Positions 36,066 through 45,376 of a stretch of DNA of 64,000 nucleotides are shown one piece after another. This DNA is from Ruegeria halocynthiae (lineage in GTDB: Bacteria > Pseudomonadota > Alphaproteobacteria > Rhodobacterales > Rhodobacteraceae). Position 1 is the stretch's first letter, and each line of letters starts with the position of its first letter. The notes under the pieces were generated by a model. That model did no database searches. It saw only the letters and a program-made list of their open reading frames with translations, and was not told the origin of the DNA. Location of the stretch: the NCBI RefSeq assembly GCF_000743705.1, contig NZ_JQEZ01000002.1, positions 554,862 to 618,861 of the forward strand. The letters run 5' to 3'. A program made the position numbers and the translations under genes.

Positions 36066-36520
36066 TCCTCTCCCCGTACCATTGTGAAGAATTCAACTTT
36101 GGTTGCCGCAGCCTTGGCCGCGCGGGTGTTTCTGTCGGCCTGCATCTGCTGCCTGAGCGGCACGATGACCTTTGCGCGGATTGTTTCTGCGGCGTCAGTT
36201 TGCATCAGCGCATCAATCAGCGCCGCCGCTTCGGCCTTGGGTTTGGATCGGCCCTGGACATACCCGTGCCCGATCGTTCCGTCCTGCAACACCAAGGAAC
36301 ATCGCGTGACCGTCATTTCCCCAAGGTTGAACGGCGCCCCCGTGCCTCCGGTACGCCCCCGAACCATCACGCCGCCAACCTCGGGGCTGCGCAACCAGTC
36401 AAAGCGCGGCCGCGCCCCGGCATTGGCCCAAAGATCCAGCACCGCCTTTTCCGGGGCACGGGCCAAAAGCCCCATCCATTCCTGACGCGCACCACCCGTG
36501 ATTTTTGTCTGATCTGTCAT
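36062..36520 (-). CDS. phnG: PhnG, C-P lyase core subunit
   Basis: 152 residues from the ATG at 36518-36520, which has GAGG six bases upstream. RQEWMGLLARAPEKAVLDLW and the GRTGGTGAPFNLGEMTVTRC region are typical of PhnG. First gene of the core operon, divergent from phnF. An upstream start at 36559 would run through the candidate operator and is rejected. Confidence 0.93.
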   Translation of the reverse strand: MTDQTKITGGARQEWMGLLARAPEKAVLDLWANAGARPRFDWLRSPEVGGVMVRGRTGGTGAPFNLGEMTVTRCSLVLQDGTIGHGYVQGRSKPKAEAAALIDALMQTDAAETIRAKVIVPLRQQMQADRNTRAAKAAATKVEFFTMVRGED

Positions 36521-36538
36521 CAAAACCTCTTGGCCGGG

Positions 36539-36567
36539 TTGTCTAAGTTTACTATACAACTAGACAA
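36539..36567. promoter_or_regulatory. Inverted repeat between phnG and phnF, candidate PhnF operator
   Basis: TTGTCTAAGTT (36539-36549) faces AACTAGACAA (36558-36567), giving a near-perfect dyad with TTGTCTA arms at both ends. It lies 19 bases upstream of phnG and 57 upstream of phnF. GntR/HutC-family regulators usually bind such sites; PhnF is the obvious candidate and could repress both directions. Confidence 0.6.
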
Positions 36568-36623
36568 ATATTACACCCCACCGCGATGACTCGCAATCCG
36601 CAACCTTGTGAAGATTTGGTGAC

Positions 36624-37334
36624 ATGAGCAAAACACCCGTCTGGAAAAGCATCGCCTTAAGCCTCACCTCGGAAATTGCCGAAGGGCGGTACAGCACCGG
36701 CGACCGCCTGCCGACCGAGGCGCAATTGTCCGCGAAACATGGCGTAAACAGGCACACGGTGCGTCGTGCACTGTCAGAATTGGCCGAACAGGGGTTGGTC
36801 CATGCCCGTCGTGGCGCGGGCGTTTTCGTGGCCGCGCATCCGACGGATTATCCAATCGGAAAACGAGTTCGGTACCACAAAAGCATCTCGGCCAACGGCA
36901 AAATGCCCGGCAAAAAGATCCTCACACTGACGACGCGCGCAGCGGATGCATCCGAGGCCGAGGCCCTGCAGCTTGAGCCCGGCGACCCGGTACATGTCTA
37001 TGATGGGTTGTCTTTGGCGGATGGCCAGCCAATCGGCCTGTTCCAAAGCGTTTTTCCCGCAGACCGCTTGCCCGATATTCTGGAGGCGCTGACGGAAACG
37101 CAGTCGGTGACCAAAGCGTTGCAGCGATGCGGGATCGCGGATTACACCCGCATTTCCACCCGCCTGACCGCACGGGCTGCAACGGTAACCCAGGCCCTGC
37201 ACCTGCGCCTGCCTGAAGGCGCGCCCGTCTTGTTTTCGGTTGGCGTGAACGCAGATCCGAACGGGGTGCCGGTGGAATTCGGCCGGACGGTTTTTGCGGG
37301 CGAACGCGTTACATTGACCCTGAACGAGGATTAG
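36624..37334 (+). CDS. phnF: PhnF, GntR/HutC-family regulator of phosphonate genes
   Basis: 236 residues. An N-terminal GntR winged helix (GRYSTGDRLPTEAQLSAKHGVNRHTVRRALSEL, seen here as RLPTEAQLSAKHGVNRHTV) is followed by a UbiC-transcription-regulator-associated ligand domain (PVHVYDGLSLADGQPI, FGRTVFAGERVTL). It is divergent from phnG and lies between the uptake and catabolic phn operons, so it probably controls one or both. Confidence 0.92.
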   Translation: MSKTPVWKSIALSLTSEIAEGRYSTGDRLPTEAQLSAKHGVNRHTVRRALSELAEQGLVHARRGAGVFVAAHPTDYPIGKRVRYHKSISANGKMPGKKILTLTTRAADASEAEALQLEPGDPVHVYDGLSLADGQPIGLFQSVFPADRLPDILEALTETQSVTKALQRCGIADYTRISTRLTARAATVTQALHLRLPEGAPVLFSVGVNADPNGVPVEFGRTVFAGERVTLTLNED

Positions 37335-37339
37335 ATCAC

Positions 37340-37480
37340 GGGGGGCCTCTCCCGCCCGTCTTCAACCTCCTGACGGAGGTCTCATCCCGTTGGGCGTAGC
37401 GCCGCGCAAAGCGCGGCGCCGGGCCCAAGGCCGCCAGGGCGTTTCGGCGCAGCCGAAGCGAACGCGGGCACGGGAGGGCT
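37340..37480. repeat. REP-like cluster of three hairpins
   Basis: Three consecutive stems lie between convergent genes: ACCTCC-TGAC-GGAGGT (37365-37380), GCGCCGCGC-AAA-GCGCGGCGC (37399-37419) and TTCGGC-GCA-GCCGAA (37443-37457). They have no T-run and are extremely GC-rich. The arrangement resembles dispersed palindromic elements of Rhodobacteraceae and probably also ends both transcripts. Confidence 0.45.
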
Positions 37481-37503
37481 GGGTTTTGATTGCCGGGTGT
37501 TAC

Positions 37504-38118
37504 CTATTCGTATTTCTCCAGAAATCCCTCAGCCCCCAGCGCGCGGAAGTCAGGCAGCGCCGCGCGCAAACGCAGGCTATCCCAATCCCACCACGACAAT
37601 GCGATCATCCGATCCGCCACACCCCTGGGAAATCGCAATCGGATCGGATCGGCCGTGACCCCGCCGACGATGGTGTATGGCGGCACATCCTTGGTCACGA
37701 CCGCGCCAGATGCAACAACTGCGCCATGGCCGATGGTCACTTCGGGCTTGATGATAGCGGCGTGTCCGATCCACGTATCGTGCCCGATCCTTGTGATCCG
37801 GCTTGCACGATGCTGAAACCAGTCCGCGTCGTCCTCGGCATCATCCCAGTAATCCGTCGAGCGGTAAAGAAAGTGATGCAGGGATGCCTTCTCCATCGGA
37901 TGATCCGTCGCCCCGATCCGGGTAAAGCTGGCGATATTGGCGAATTTTCCGATCTGCGCATTGGCGATGTCGCAGGTTCGGTCGCAATAGGAATAATCGC
38001 CGACCACCGTGTTCACCACGCGGGTACCAGCACCGATTTCGACGTATTCGCCGAACTGGCTGTTTGCAATTGAGCAATCCGGATGAATGAACGGTTGATC
38101 CGAACGAAGACGCGCCAT
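37504..38118 (-). CDS. Hexapeptide-repeat acetyltransferase of phosphonate clusters (CatB/LbH fold)
   Basis: 204 residues. The left-handed beta-helix is visible from about residue 15 ([18 protein letters not shown]) to 165 ([20 protein letters not shown]), interrupted by a loop with the catalytic-type histidine in [15 protein letters not shown]. This matches a chloramphenicol-acetyltransferase-like family tied to phn operons (TIGR03308, from memory). It may N-acetylate aminoalkylphosphonates, replacing PhnO. It is the last gene of the phnCDEE operon, 26 bases after the second phnE. Confidence 0.88.
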   Translation of the reverse strand: MARLRSDQPFIHPDCSIANSQFGEYVEIGAGTRVVNTVVGDYSYCDRTCDIANAQIGKFANIASFTRIGATDHPMEKASLHHFLYRSTDYWDDAEDDADWFQHRASRITRIGHDTWIGHAAIIKPEVTIGHGAVVASGAVVTKDVPPYTIVGGVTADPIRLRFPRGVADRMIALSWWDWDSLRLRAALPDFRALGAEGFLEKYE

Positions 38119-38144
38119 GAATTTACCCTTTTGCCCCGTGAATC

Positions 38145-39500
38145 TCAGCCTGCTTTTCCGGTCTGAGCCGTTCTCCGCCTTGGCCCAGTTTCGCCTTGTA
38201 TCAGACGCCGACGCAGCCAGCCTGAGAACCAGTCCATCAGCATCACCATCAGGATGATCAGGACGATGTAATAGGCCACCTCCTCCCAATCTTTCTGCGT
38301 GATGATCGCCTGCGTCAGCAGCAAGCCAATGCCGCCGCCTGTTATCGCGCCAATCACCGTTGCGCTGCGGGTGTTGGATTCGAGGAAATACAACAGCTGG
38401 CTCAGCAGTACCGGCGTCACCTGTGGGATCACGCCAAACCGATAACGCTGCGGCGCGTTGGCCCCGGTGGACTGTACGCCTTCGATCTGTTTCTGATCGA
38501 CGTTTTCCAACGCTTCCGAGAATATCTTGCCGAACGTTCCGGTATCCGTCACCAGAATGGCCAGCGCCCCGGTCAGCGGGCCGGGCCCAAAGGCGCGCGC
38601 CAGTACGACGGTCCAGATCAGCGCGTCCACACCGCGCACGAAATCGAACACCCGTCGTGTGGCGAACCGGACCGTTTTCAGTGGGTTGAAATTGCGCGTC
38701 GCAAGAAATGCCAGAGGCAGCGCGACCATTCCTGCACCCAATGTGCCCAGAAACGCCATCAGGATTGTCTCAAATATGGCCCAGGCCACATCCTGATGCC
38801 GCCACATCTTGTTGGTCCAGAAATCATTCAGGATTGCCCCGGCTTCGCCCTGCGCTGCCAGACCGGCCAACTCGGGAAAGGATTTGCCGTAGTACGGGCT
38901 GTCGAGCGTGAACCAGAACAGCTCCCACCCGGTGAAATAGCGGAACACTTCGGACCGGTTGCGCGTGACCGTCAGGCGGCCCGCATCCGTGGTGATCGCC
39001 ATCCGGTTTTTGGACATATTGATCCAGTCGGGCACCTTGTCAGTGGGCAATTCCGCCTGCACGCCCGCCGCGCGGGTCGGCGTTGCCCGGACGGTGCCAT
39101 AGCCCGGGATGTCATATTCCACGGTTTCGGGCCCGAAGCGCACGATGTGACCATCCTCCAGATCAACCACGGTCGTTTCACCCAGCGCCACCCAATCCGG
39201 GGCCTGCCCGTCGGGATAGCTGCCCTTGCGCTCACCCTCGATGGCAACGGACACCTCGCCGTTGCGGTTGTCGCGCGTGACATGGGTTTTGTAGCTATAG
39301 CTGTCGGCAATCAGCGTTTTGCCGTTTTCCCAATTCGCCCGACCGGCCAACCCGGAGACGTCGAAGGCAAAGAACACATAAGACAGGTAAACCAGCACCA
39401 GTGCGGGCAAACCGAAATTCACCAGCCGTTTGCGGCTGAACATACGATCAACTTCGGTCTTCAGGTCGTCAATGGTCAGGTCGGTGGCAAAGGTGCTCAT
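38145..39500 (-). CDS. phnE: PhnE2, phosphonate ABC permease with long periplasmic insert
   Basis: 451 residues, far longer than E. coli PhnE. One helix near residue 30 is followed by about 170 extracytoplasmic residues, then the permease core ([32 protein letters not shown], cited here as [16 protein letters not shown]) with EAA-type loop [19 protein letters not shown]. The long form is common beside a normal PhnE in Rhodobacteraceae. Start overlaps the first phnE stop by four bases. Confidence 0.92.
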   Translation of the reverse strand: MSTFATDLTIDDLKTEVDRMFSRKRLVNFGLPALVLVYLSYVFFAFDVSGLAGRANWENGKTLIADSYSYKTHVTRDNRNGEVSVAIEGERKGSYPDGQAPDWVALGETTVVDLEDGHIVRFGPETVEYDIPGYGTVRATPTRAAGVQAELPTDKVPDWINMSKNRMAITTDAGRLTVTRNRSEVFRYFTGWELFWFTLDSPYYGKSFPELAGLAAQGEAGAILNDFWTNKMWRHQDVAWAIFETILMAFLGTLGAGMVALPLAFLATRNFNPLKTVRFATRRVFDFVRGVDALIWTVVLARAFGPGPLTGALAILVTDTGTFGKIFSEALENVDQKQIEGVQSTGANAPQRYRFGVIPQVTPVLLSQLLYFLESNTRSATVIGAITGGGIGLLLTQAIITQKDWEEVAYYIVLIILMVMLMDWFSGWLRRRLIQGETGPRRRTAQTGKAG

Positions 39501-40378
39501 GCCCGCGCTCCTTTCTCGGTTCCGTGGGTCAGGCGGTCGCGCAGATATCCCGAAATCTGATCCACGATGACGATGGTGACAAACAGCAGGACAAAGATGG
39601 CGGCCGCCTCGTCGTAACGTCCCTGCCCCCAGGACATCGCGTTGCGCAGCTCATACCCCAGCCCTCCGGCACCGACAAAACCCAGAATGGCCGAAGCGCG
39701 AATGTTGATCTCGAACCGCAGCAAGGCATAGCTGACATAGTTCGGCCCGACCTGCGGGATCACCCCCAGATACATGCGCTGCGACCAGTTTGCGCCCACC
39801 GAATGCAGCCCCTCAACGGGTTTGAGCGAGGCGTTCTCGTTTACCTCGGAAAACAGCTTGCCCAGCGCCCCCGCCGTATGAATGGCGATAGCGATCATCG
39901 CGGGCACCGGGCCGCCACCCAGAATGAAGATCAACACCAAAGCGATGACGATTTCCGGAACGGCCCGGAAAACATCCGAAATACGTCGGAACACAGGGAT
40001 CAGCGATGGCCAATAGGCCATGCCGCGCGTCGACATCAGCGCCAGAAACGTCCCCACAATCGCGCCGATCAGCGTCGAGGCCGCAGCGATATTCAGCGTC
40101 TCAACCAGCGCTGGGAAAAATGTGACCAGATGCGCGGGCATCTCGGCGATCTTTTCCCAGGCTTCCGACAGGACCTCGGCCGGATAGTCCAGCACGCGGT
40201 GCCAGCCGTCGATAAAGCTGCCTGCGTTGCGATCGTCGGCGGTGCGGAAACCTGCAGCCATCATGGCAACGAACAGGATCAGAAGGATACCACCATAGAC
40301 CCTCTTGCGCCGCGCCATCTCGGTATAGTCGTCGCGGATCTGATCGACGGTCGGGGACCCAGCAGTCAGGTCTGTCAT
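39497..40378 (-). CDS. phnE: PhnE1, phosphonate ABC permease
   Basis: 293 residues of normal PhnE length: one N-terminal helix, then VETLNIAAASTLIGAIVG, and the EAA-type loop GKLFSEVNENASLKPVEGL. The ATG at 40376-40378 has CAGGAG six bases upstream. It pairs with PhnE2 to form the membrane channel served by PhnC and PhnD. A terminator-like hairpin separates it from phnD. Confidence 0.94.
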   Translation of the reverse strand: MTDLTAGSPTVDQIRDDYTEMARRKRVYGGILLILFVAMMAAGFRTADDRNAGSFIDGWHRVLDYPAEVLSEAWEKIAEMPAHLVTFFPALVETLNIAAASTLIGAIVGTFLALMSTRGMAYWPSLIPVFRRISDVFRAVPEIVIALVLIFILGGGPVPAMIAIAIHTAGALGKLFSEVNENASLKPVEGLHSVGANWSQRMYLGVIPQVGPNYVSYALLRFEINIRASAILGFVGAGGLGYELRNAMSWGQGRYDEAAAIFVLLFVTIVIVDQISGYLRDRLTHGTEKGARA

Positions 40379-40393
40379 GGAATGCTCCTGATG

Positions 40394-40426
40394 GAAAAAC
40401 GGGGTCCGGTTTTTCACCGGACCCCG
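40394..40426 (-). terminator. Terminator-like hairpin between phnD and phnE1
   Basis: On the minus strand, CGGGGTCCGGT-GAAAA-ACCGGACCCCG (an 11-base-pair stem) is followed by TTTTTCC. It is inside the operon, directly after phnD, so it probably acts as a partial terminator and 3' stabiliser that keeps the binding protein in excess over the permeases. Confidence 0.7.
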
Positions 40427-40444
40427 CGTATTGGATATGCAGGC

Positions 40445-41347
40445 TTAGTTGGACTTCAGCTTGCGCGCTTCGATGATGACTTCGTAGGCGTCATGGGTGA
40501 TCGGCATCAGGCCTTTGGATTCGCCACCCAGAACGTTGTACATGCAATCCGGGTCAATCGAATTCATCGAGGCCAGCATTCCTGTCATCTTGATTTTGAC
40601 ATCCTCAGGCAGCTCGGAACGCACCACGAACGGGCCTTCGGGGATCGGCTTGGATTTCCAGATTTCGACCATGTCGTTCATGTCGACCAACCCGGCATCC
40701 ACCGCACGGCGCAGCGCGCCGGACTGATAACCGTCTTCCCAATCACCCAGACCGTCGGCCCAGGTCACGCCCGCGTCCACATCGCCGTTGTTTACGGCCA
40801 CAATGGTTTGCTCGTGACCACCGGTGAATTTGACCTCACCGAAATAATCGCCCGAAGCCATGGTTGCCCCTGTGGCGGCGGGGATTTCAATCGACGGGAT
40901 CAGAAAGCCCGACGTCGAGTTGGGATCACCAAAACCAAAGGTCTTGCCCTTCATGTTGTCCAGCGAGGTGATGCCGCTGTCCTTGCGGGCAAACCCAATC
41001 GAGTAGTAGCCGTAGCTGCCATCGGTGTTGACCTTGACCAGAACCGGCTCAACCGCTTCGGGATCGCTCAGATAGGTCTTGGCGTAACCCGACGCACCCA
41101 GCCAGGCCATGTCGATGGTGCCGCCCAGCAGACCCTGAATAACACCGTTATAGTCGGCAGGGGCAAACAACTTTGTCTCGACGCCCAGCAGGTCTTCGGT
41201 CTGTTGACGCAGGCATTCCTGTTTGCTCAGACGGTCCTGCGCGTTCTCGCCGCCCAGAATGCCGATGCGGAATTCGCTGATCTCTTGCGCCATGGCGGGT
41301 ACGGCCAGCGCGGTGGTCGCCACAAAGGCGGCAATCAGTTTTTTCAT
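40445..41347 (-). CDS. phnD: PhnD, phosphonate-binding periplasmic protein
   Basis: 300 residues with a Sec signal peptide (MKKLIAAFVATTALAVPAMA, cleaved before QE). The mature protein begins EFRIGILGGENAQDRL and has YNGVIQGLLGGTIDMAWLG, the PhnD ligand-site region. It delivers phosphonate to PhnE. The ATG at 41345-41347 is preceded by GGAGAGAG. Confidence 0.95.
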   Translation of the reverse strand: MKKLIAAFVATTALAVPAMAQEISEFRIGILGGENAQDRLSKQECLRQQTEDLLGVETKLFAPADYNGVIQGLLGGTIDMAWLGASGYAKTYLSDPEAVEPVLVKVNTDGSYGYYSIGFARKDSGITSLDNMKGKTFGFGDPNSTSGFLIPSIEIPAATGATMASGDYFGEVKFTGGHEQTIVAVNNGDVDAGVTWADGLGDWEDGYQSGALRRAVDAGLVDMNDMVEIWKSKPIPEGPFVVRSELPEDVKIKMTGMLASMNSIDPDCMYNVLGGESKGLMPITHDAYEVIIEARKLKSN

Positions 41348-41412
41348 CTGTCTCTCTCCAGTTTGATTGCGCCGGCCTGTCATCGGCCGGTCGATGAAAG
41401 GGGTGTGTGGGC

Positions 41413-42252
41413 CTAGATGACAGCTTCGGCTTCCATCAGCGCCTTGCGGGTCGCATCCAGCGTCTCAATCTCGGTCGAGGTCGCCTCTTCCGAGAAGCTG
41501 GCGTCAGCGCCGTAGATCTCACGCGCGACGCCGGTGGTCAGCTGTTCGGGCAACCCGTCGAATACGATGCGCCCGTCGCGCATACCCACCACGCGGTCGC
41601 AGTACCGGCGCGCGGTATCCAACGTATGCAGGTTGGCGATGACGGTGCGGCCATCCTCTTCGTGGATACGGCGCAGCGTCTGCATCACAACCTGCGCATT
41701 CATCGGGTCCAGCGAGGCGATAGGCTCATCCGCCAGAATGATGCTGGGGTCCTGCATCAGGGCGCGCGCGATGGCGACACGCTGTTGCTGCCCACCCGAC
41801 AGCGCCTCGGCCCGTTTTGGCGCATGTTCGGCGATGCCCAGACGGTCCAGAATGTCGATGGCGCGGTGAATGTCCTCGGTCGGGAACAGGTTGAACATGG
41901 TGGCCAGGGTCGACTGCCGGTTCAGCGTGCCATGCAGCACATTCGTGACCACATCCATGCGCGGCACCAGATTGAACTGCTGGAAAATCATGGCGCAATC
42001 GGCCTGCCAGGCGCGTTTTTCACGGCCTTTTAGCTGGGTGACATCGCGGCCTTCGAACAGGATTTGACCATCGCTGGAATCAGTCAGGCGATTGATCATC
42101 CGCAACAGCGTCGATTTGCCAGCCCCGGATCGACCAATGATGCCAATCATGCAGGGTTTGTCCACATCCAGCCTTGCCGCATCCACAGCGATATTGTCGC
42201 CGAAGCGTTTGGTCAGTTTCTCGATCCGCAGCACAGGCCACCCCCAATTCAT
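41413..42252 (-). CDS. phnC: PhnC, phosphonate ABC transporter ATPase
   Basis: 279 residues: [39 protein letters not shown]. It is the energy-coupling subunit of phosphonate import and the first gene of the phnCDEE operon. The ATG at 42252 has a poor ribosome site. A GTG at 42234 ([12 protein letters not shown]) has GGGGGTGG just upstream and matches the usual family N-terminus, so the true start may be there. Confidence 0.94.
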   Translation of the reverse strand: MNWGWPVLRIEKLTKRFGDNIAVDAARLDVDKPCMIGIIGRSGAGKSTLLRMINRLTDSSDGQILFEGRDVTQLKGREKRAWQADCAMIFQQFNLVPRMDVVTNVLHGTLNRQSTLATMFNLFPTEDIHRAIDILDRLGIAEHAPKRAEALSGGQQQRVAIARALMQDPSIILADEPIASLDPMNAQVVMQTLRRIHEEDGRTVIANLHTLDTARRYCDRVVGMRDGRIVFDGLPEQLTTGVAREIYGADASFSEEATSTEIETLDATRKALMEAEAVI

Positions 42253-42288
42253 ATTGGCGTCCAGCTACAGGTGGTGTTCAACGGCTGT

Positions 42289-42306
42289 GTGTCAGCGTGG
42301 TGAAAG
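42289..42306 (-). promoter_or_regulatory. Candidate Pho box upstream of phnC
   Basis: On the minus strand CTTTCAC-CACG-CTGACAC reads as two seven-base repeats with an 11-base period, compared with the PhoB consensus CTGTCAT-N4-CTGTCAT. It lies 37 bases upstream of the 42252 start, which fits activation of phnCDEE under phosphate limitation. Five of seven bases match in each repeat, so the call is tentative. Confidence 0.5.
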
Positions 42307-42397
42307 TTTTGTAACGGGCCGAATGGCGCAGGGGCTACCCATCCGATGCGCGCACGGGTATACGCGATCCCGACTCTTCATCTGACATGAGGCCGCC

Positions 42398-43087
42398 ATG
42401 AGCTTTGACCGCACCATCAAGATCGCCCCGTCGATCCTGTCCGCCGATTTCGCCAATTTCGGCGCCGAGATTCAGGCCATCGAAGCCCAGGGCGCCGACT
42501 GGGTTCATGTCGATGTGATGGATGGCCATTTCGTGCCGAACCTGACCTTCGGCCCGCCCGCCGTCAAAGCCTTTCGCCCGCATGTGAAAACGGTGATGGA
42601 CGTGCACCTGATGATCACCCCGGTCGATCCCTACATTCAGGCCTATGCCGACGCCGGGGCCGACATTCTGACCGCCCATATCGAGGCCGGAGCCCACACG
42701 CACCGCACCCTTCAGGCAATCCGCGCCGCCGGTATGAAGGCCGGTGTGGCGCTGAACCCCGGCACCCCGGCCGAGGCAGTCGAGCATCTGCTGGACCTGA
42801 CCGATCTGGTGTGCGTCATGACAGTGAACCCGGGCTTCGGCGGGCAAAAGTTCATCGACATGACCAGCAAGGTTCGCAAACTGCGCCAGATGATCGGCGA
42901 CCGCCCCGTGCATATCGAGATCGACGGCGGCGTTGACCCCAATACCGCCCCCCTGCTTACCGCCGCTGGAGCAGACGTACTGGTCGCCGGGTCAGCGGTG
43001 TTCAAGGGTGGGTCGGTGGACCAGCCTAACGTCTATGGCGAGAACATTCGGGCCGTGCGGACTGCGGCGGAGGCTGCGCTGAAGTGA
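42398..43087 (+). CDS. rpe: Ribulose-phosphate 3-epimerase
   Basis: 229 residues, TIM barrel: IAPSILSADF, VHVDVMDGHFVPNLTFG (metal-binding His/Asp), VMTVNPGFGGQKFI and EIDGGV near the C-terminus. Interconverts ribulose 5-phosphate and xylulose 5-phosphate in the pentose phosphate and Calvin routes. Divergent from phnC; no functional link is implied. Confidence 0.96.
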   Translation: MSFDRTIKIAPSILSADFANFGAEIQAIEAQGADWVHVDVMDGHFVPNLTFGPPAVKAFRPHVKTVMDVHLMITPVDPYIQAYADAGADILTAHIEAGAHTHRTLQAIRAAGMKAGVALNPGTPAEAVEHLLDLTDLVCVMTVNPGFGGQKFIDMTSKVRKLRQMIGDRPVHIEIDGGVDPNTAPLLTAAGADVLVAGSAVFKGGSVDQPNVYGENIRAVRTAAEAALK

Positions 43088-43317
43088 AGCCGTCGCACTA
43101 AGGTGCGCGACAGTCTGAGCCTAGTGAGCTAACGGGCATCGTTAACCCTTATCGAATCCAAAGGGTGGTGGTCTCGCATTTTATGTTCTTGTTTTGACGA
43201 GGGTAATCTCGGCATAGAAAGGCATCAATAGCGGTTGAGAACCGCTCCCTTCATAACAGAAGTAAGCCTTCTTACGACCACGGTTTGAAATCTTGACAGT
43301 GCCCGGGCACACTCACA

Positions 43318-43354
43318 GAAAAACGAAAAAGGCCGCCCCCTAAGGAACGGCCTT
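43318..43354 (-). terminator. Rho-independent terminator of tuf
   Basis: On the minus strand AAGGCCG, a 12-base loop, CGGCCTT and then TTTCGTTTTT follow the tuf stop by about 45 bases. Confidence 0.8.
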
Positions 43355-43371
43355 CTTTGTTTCACCGATGT

Positions 43372-43389
43372 GCCGGGCTGAAGCCCGGC
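43372..43389. repeat. REP-like palindrome
   Basis: GCCGGGC-TGAA-GCCCGGC forms a perfect seven-base-pair stem nine bases after the tuf stop, ahead of the true terminator. Such stems recur in alphaproteobacterial genomes. Confidence 0.45.
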
Positions 43390-43397
43390 CTACCGAC

Positions 43398-44573
43398 TTA
43401 CTCGACGATTTTCGAGACGACGCCGGCGCCGACGGTGCGGCCGCCTTCGCGGATGGCGAAGCGCAGGCCGTTTTCCATCGCGATGGGCGCGATCAGCTCA
43501 ACGCCGAACGACACGTTGTCGCCGGGCATGACCATCTCGGTGCCTTCGGCCAGGGTCACGGTGCCGGTCACGTCAGTCGTACGGAAGTAGAACTGCGGGC
43601 GGTAGTTCGCGAAGAACGGCGTGTGACGGCCACCTTCATCCTTGGTCAGGATATAGGCTTCGGCTTCGAACTTGGTGTGCGGTGTCACCGAACCCGGCTT
43701 ACACAGAACCTGACCACGCTCAACGCCTTCACGGTCGATGCCGCGCAGCAGGGCGCCGATGTTGTCGCCCGCTTCGCCGCGGTCCAGCAGCTTGCGGAAC
43801 ATTTCAACGCCGGTACAGGTGGTTTTCTGAGTGTCGCGGATGCCGACGATTTCGATCTCGTCGCCAACGTTGATCACGCCACGCTCGACACGACCGGTCA
43901 CAACCGTACCACGACCCGAGATCGAGAACACGTCTTCGACCGGCATCAGGAACGGCTGGTCAACAGCGCGCTCAGGTGTCGGGATGTACTCATCCACGGC
44001 CGCCATCAGCTTGCGGATCGATTCTTCGCCAATCTCCGGGTTGTTGCCTTCCATCGCGGCCAGAGCCGAACCGGCAATGATCGGAATGTCGTCGCCGGGG
44101 TAGTCATACGAAGACAGCAGCTCGCGGATTTCCATTTCCACCAGTTCCAGAAGTTCTTCGTCGTCAACCTGGTCAACTTTGTTCATGAACACGACCATGG
44201 TCGGGATGCCAACCTGGCGGCCCAGCAGGATGTGCTCGCGGGTCTGCGGCATCGGGCCGTCAGCGGCGTTCACAACCAGGATCGCGCCGTCCATCTGCGC
44301 CGCACCGGTGATCATGTTCTTGACATAGTCGGCGTGGCCGGGGCAGTCGACATGCGCATAGTGGCGGTTGTCAGTCTCGTATTCCACGTGGGCGGTCGAG
44401 ATCGTGATGCCGCGGGCTTTTTCTTCCGGCGCGCCGTCAATCTGGTCATACGCTTTGAAGTCACCAAAATACTTGGTGATCGCTGCGGTCAGCGTGGTCT
44501 TGCCGTGGTCAACGTGGCCAATCGTGCCGATGTTGACGTGCGGCTTGTTACGCTCAAACTTTTCCTTTGCCAT
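43398..44573 (-). CDS. tuf: Elongation factor Tu
   Basis: 391 residues. G1 [12 protein letters not shown]2 around ARGITI, G3 DCPGHADY, and G4 [10 protein letters not shown] are all intact. It delivers aminoacyl-tRNA to the ribosome. It stands alone, without fus, rpsJ or a tRNA next to it, as one of the two usual copies. GAGG lies only one base before the ATG, an unusually tight spacing. Confidence 0.98.
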   Translation of the reverse strand: MAKEKFERNKPHVNIGTIGHVDHGKTTLTAAITKYFGDFKAYDQIDGAPEEKARGITISTAHVEYETDNRHYAHVDCPGHADYVKNMITGAAQMDGAILVVNAADGPMPQTREHILLGRQVGIPTMVVFMNKVDQVDDEELLELVEMEIRELLSSYDYPGDDIPIIAGSALAAMEGNNPEIGEESIRKLMAAVDEYIPTPERAVDQPFLMPVEDVFSISGRGTVVTGRVERGVINVGDEIEIVGIRDTQKTTCTGVEMFRKLLDRGEAGDNIGALLRGIDREGVERGQVLCKPGSVTPHTKFEAEAYILTKDEGGRHTPFFANYRPQFYFRTTDVTGTVTLAEGTEMVMPGDNVSFGVELIAPIAMENGLRFAIREGGRTVGAGVVSKIVE

Positions 44574-44688
44574 TCCTCAGGCGCCCTTTTGCGATTTGGG
44601 GGACCCTTGGTCCCGTGGTTACATCTGCGCGCGCGAGATATTGGGTTCAAAGGGGAAAATCAAGCACATCCTTCGGAAAACCCGATCT

Positions 44689-45279
44689 TCACGCCGGATT
44701 TTGCGTGACCTCTGTGGAATCCAACGGCTGGATCAGATTGGGCCGCCTGTCGAACCAGCCATTGTCCTGGTGTTCTTCTGCCAGCCACTCTTCGACACGG
44801 TCCGCCACTTTCAGCGCCAGACCGCTCATCTGTTCCTCGCGCGTACGGGCGTGGCCCGACCCCTTCAGCGCACTGCCGCCGGTGGTATCTTCCAGCACCT
44901 GGAACTGTTTGCCCTTGGCGATGAACTCTTTCTTGTTCACGTCGTAGACGTTCACCAGAACGATGGCCGTGCTTTTGGGGTTGAACACCACCGGCACACC
45001 CGGAGGTGCCAGCATGTACCCTTCGAGGCTGATGCCGATGTCATAATCCTGCGCGCCCTCGTACCGGCCCAACCGGATATCGACCGCGTTCTGGATGGCG
45101 GCGGTCCATTCCTCGGGGGTTGCGTCCCGCGACACCGGGCCTTTCACGGCCTTGTCGGCAAAGGCGTAATTCACACGCAATTTGAATTCACCCAGATTTT
45201 CGGGTTCTTCATAAAGCTGTGTCTGCGTGCAAGCGCCCATCAGGGCCAGTCCGGAAATCAGAGTCAGAATGCGGATCAT
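44689..45279 (-). CDS. Predicted lipoprotein of unknown function
   Basis: 196 residues. MIRILTLISGLALMGAC is a lipoprotein signal with lipobox LMGAC, giving a lipidated cysteine near position 17. The mature protein is soluble and contains a YNAF/DIGISLEGYMLAPPGVP-like beta region and HARTREEQMSGLALKVADRVEEWL at the C-terminus. I recognise no domain. The ATG at 45279 is chosen over a GTG at 45285. It lies between tuf and parC on the same strand. Confidence 0.75.
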   Translation of the reverse strand: MIRILTLISGLALMGACTQTQLYEEPENLGEFKLRVNYAFADKAVKGPVSRDATPEEWTAAIQNAVDIRLGRYEGAQDYDIGISLEGYMLAPPGVPVVFNPKSTAIVLVNVYDVNKKEFIAKGKQFQVLEDTTGGSALKGSGHARTREEQMSGLALKVADRVEEWLAEEHQDNGWFDRRPNLIQPLDSTEVTQNPA

Positions 45280-45376
45280 GGTCACGTCCCGATAGGTTTG
45301 TTTTGCTTTGATCTAACGCACCGATACGGGTTGTGCCAAGCCGTATCGGCAGAAATCCACCATTGATGGCGCGCGA

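Larger units (their letters stand above)
43088..43397. other. Intergenic region with several small hairpins
   Basis: About 310 bases between convergent rpe and tuf. It holds GTCGCAC-TAAG-GTGCGCGAC directly after rpe (43093-43112), AGCGGTT-GAG-AACCGCT (43230-43246), a perfect GTGCCCGGGCAC palindrome (43299-43310), the tuf terminator and the REP-like stem at 43372-43389. No open frame or tRNA is evident. Confidence 0.5.

Noticed and set aside
39524-41416. 630-codon plus-strand frame over phnE1 and phnD
   Set aside because: Antisense shadow of two certain genes with high-GC codon bias.
43088-43397. Possible tRNA next to tuf
   Set aside because: Several hairpins but no cloverleaf, no GTTCNANNC-like T-loop and no CCA end.
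43368-44708. 446-codon plus-strand frame opposite tuf
   Set aside because: Antisense of EF-Tu; stop-free frames of this kind are common opposite highly biased genes.
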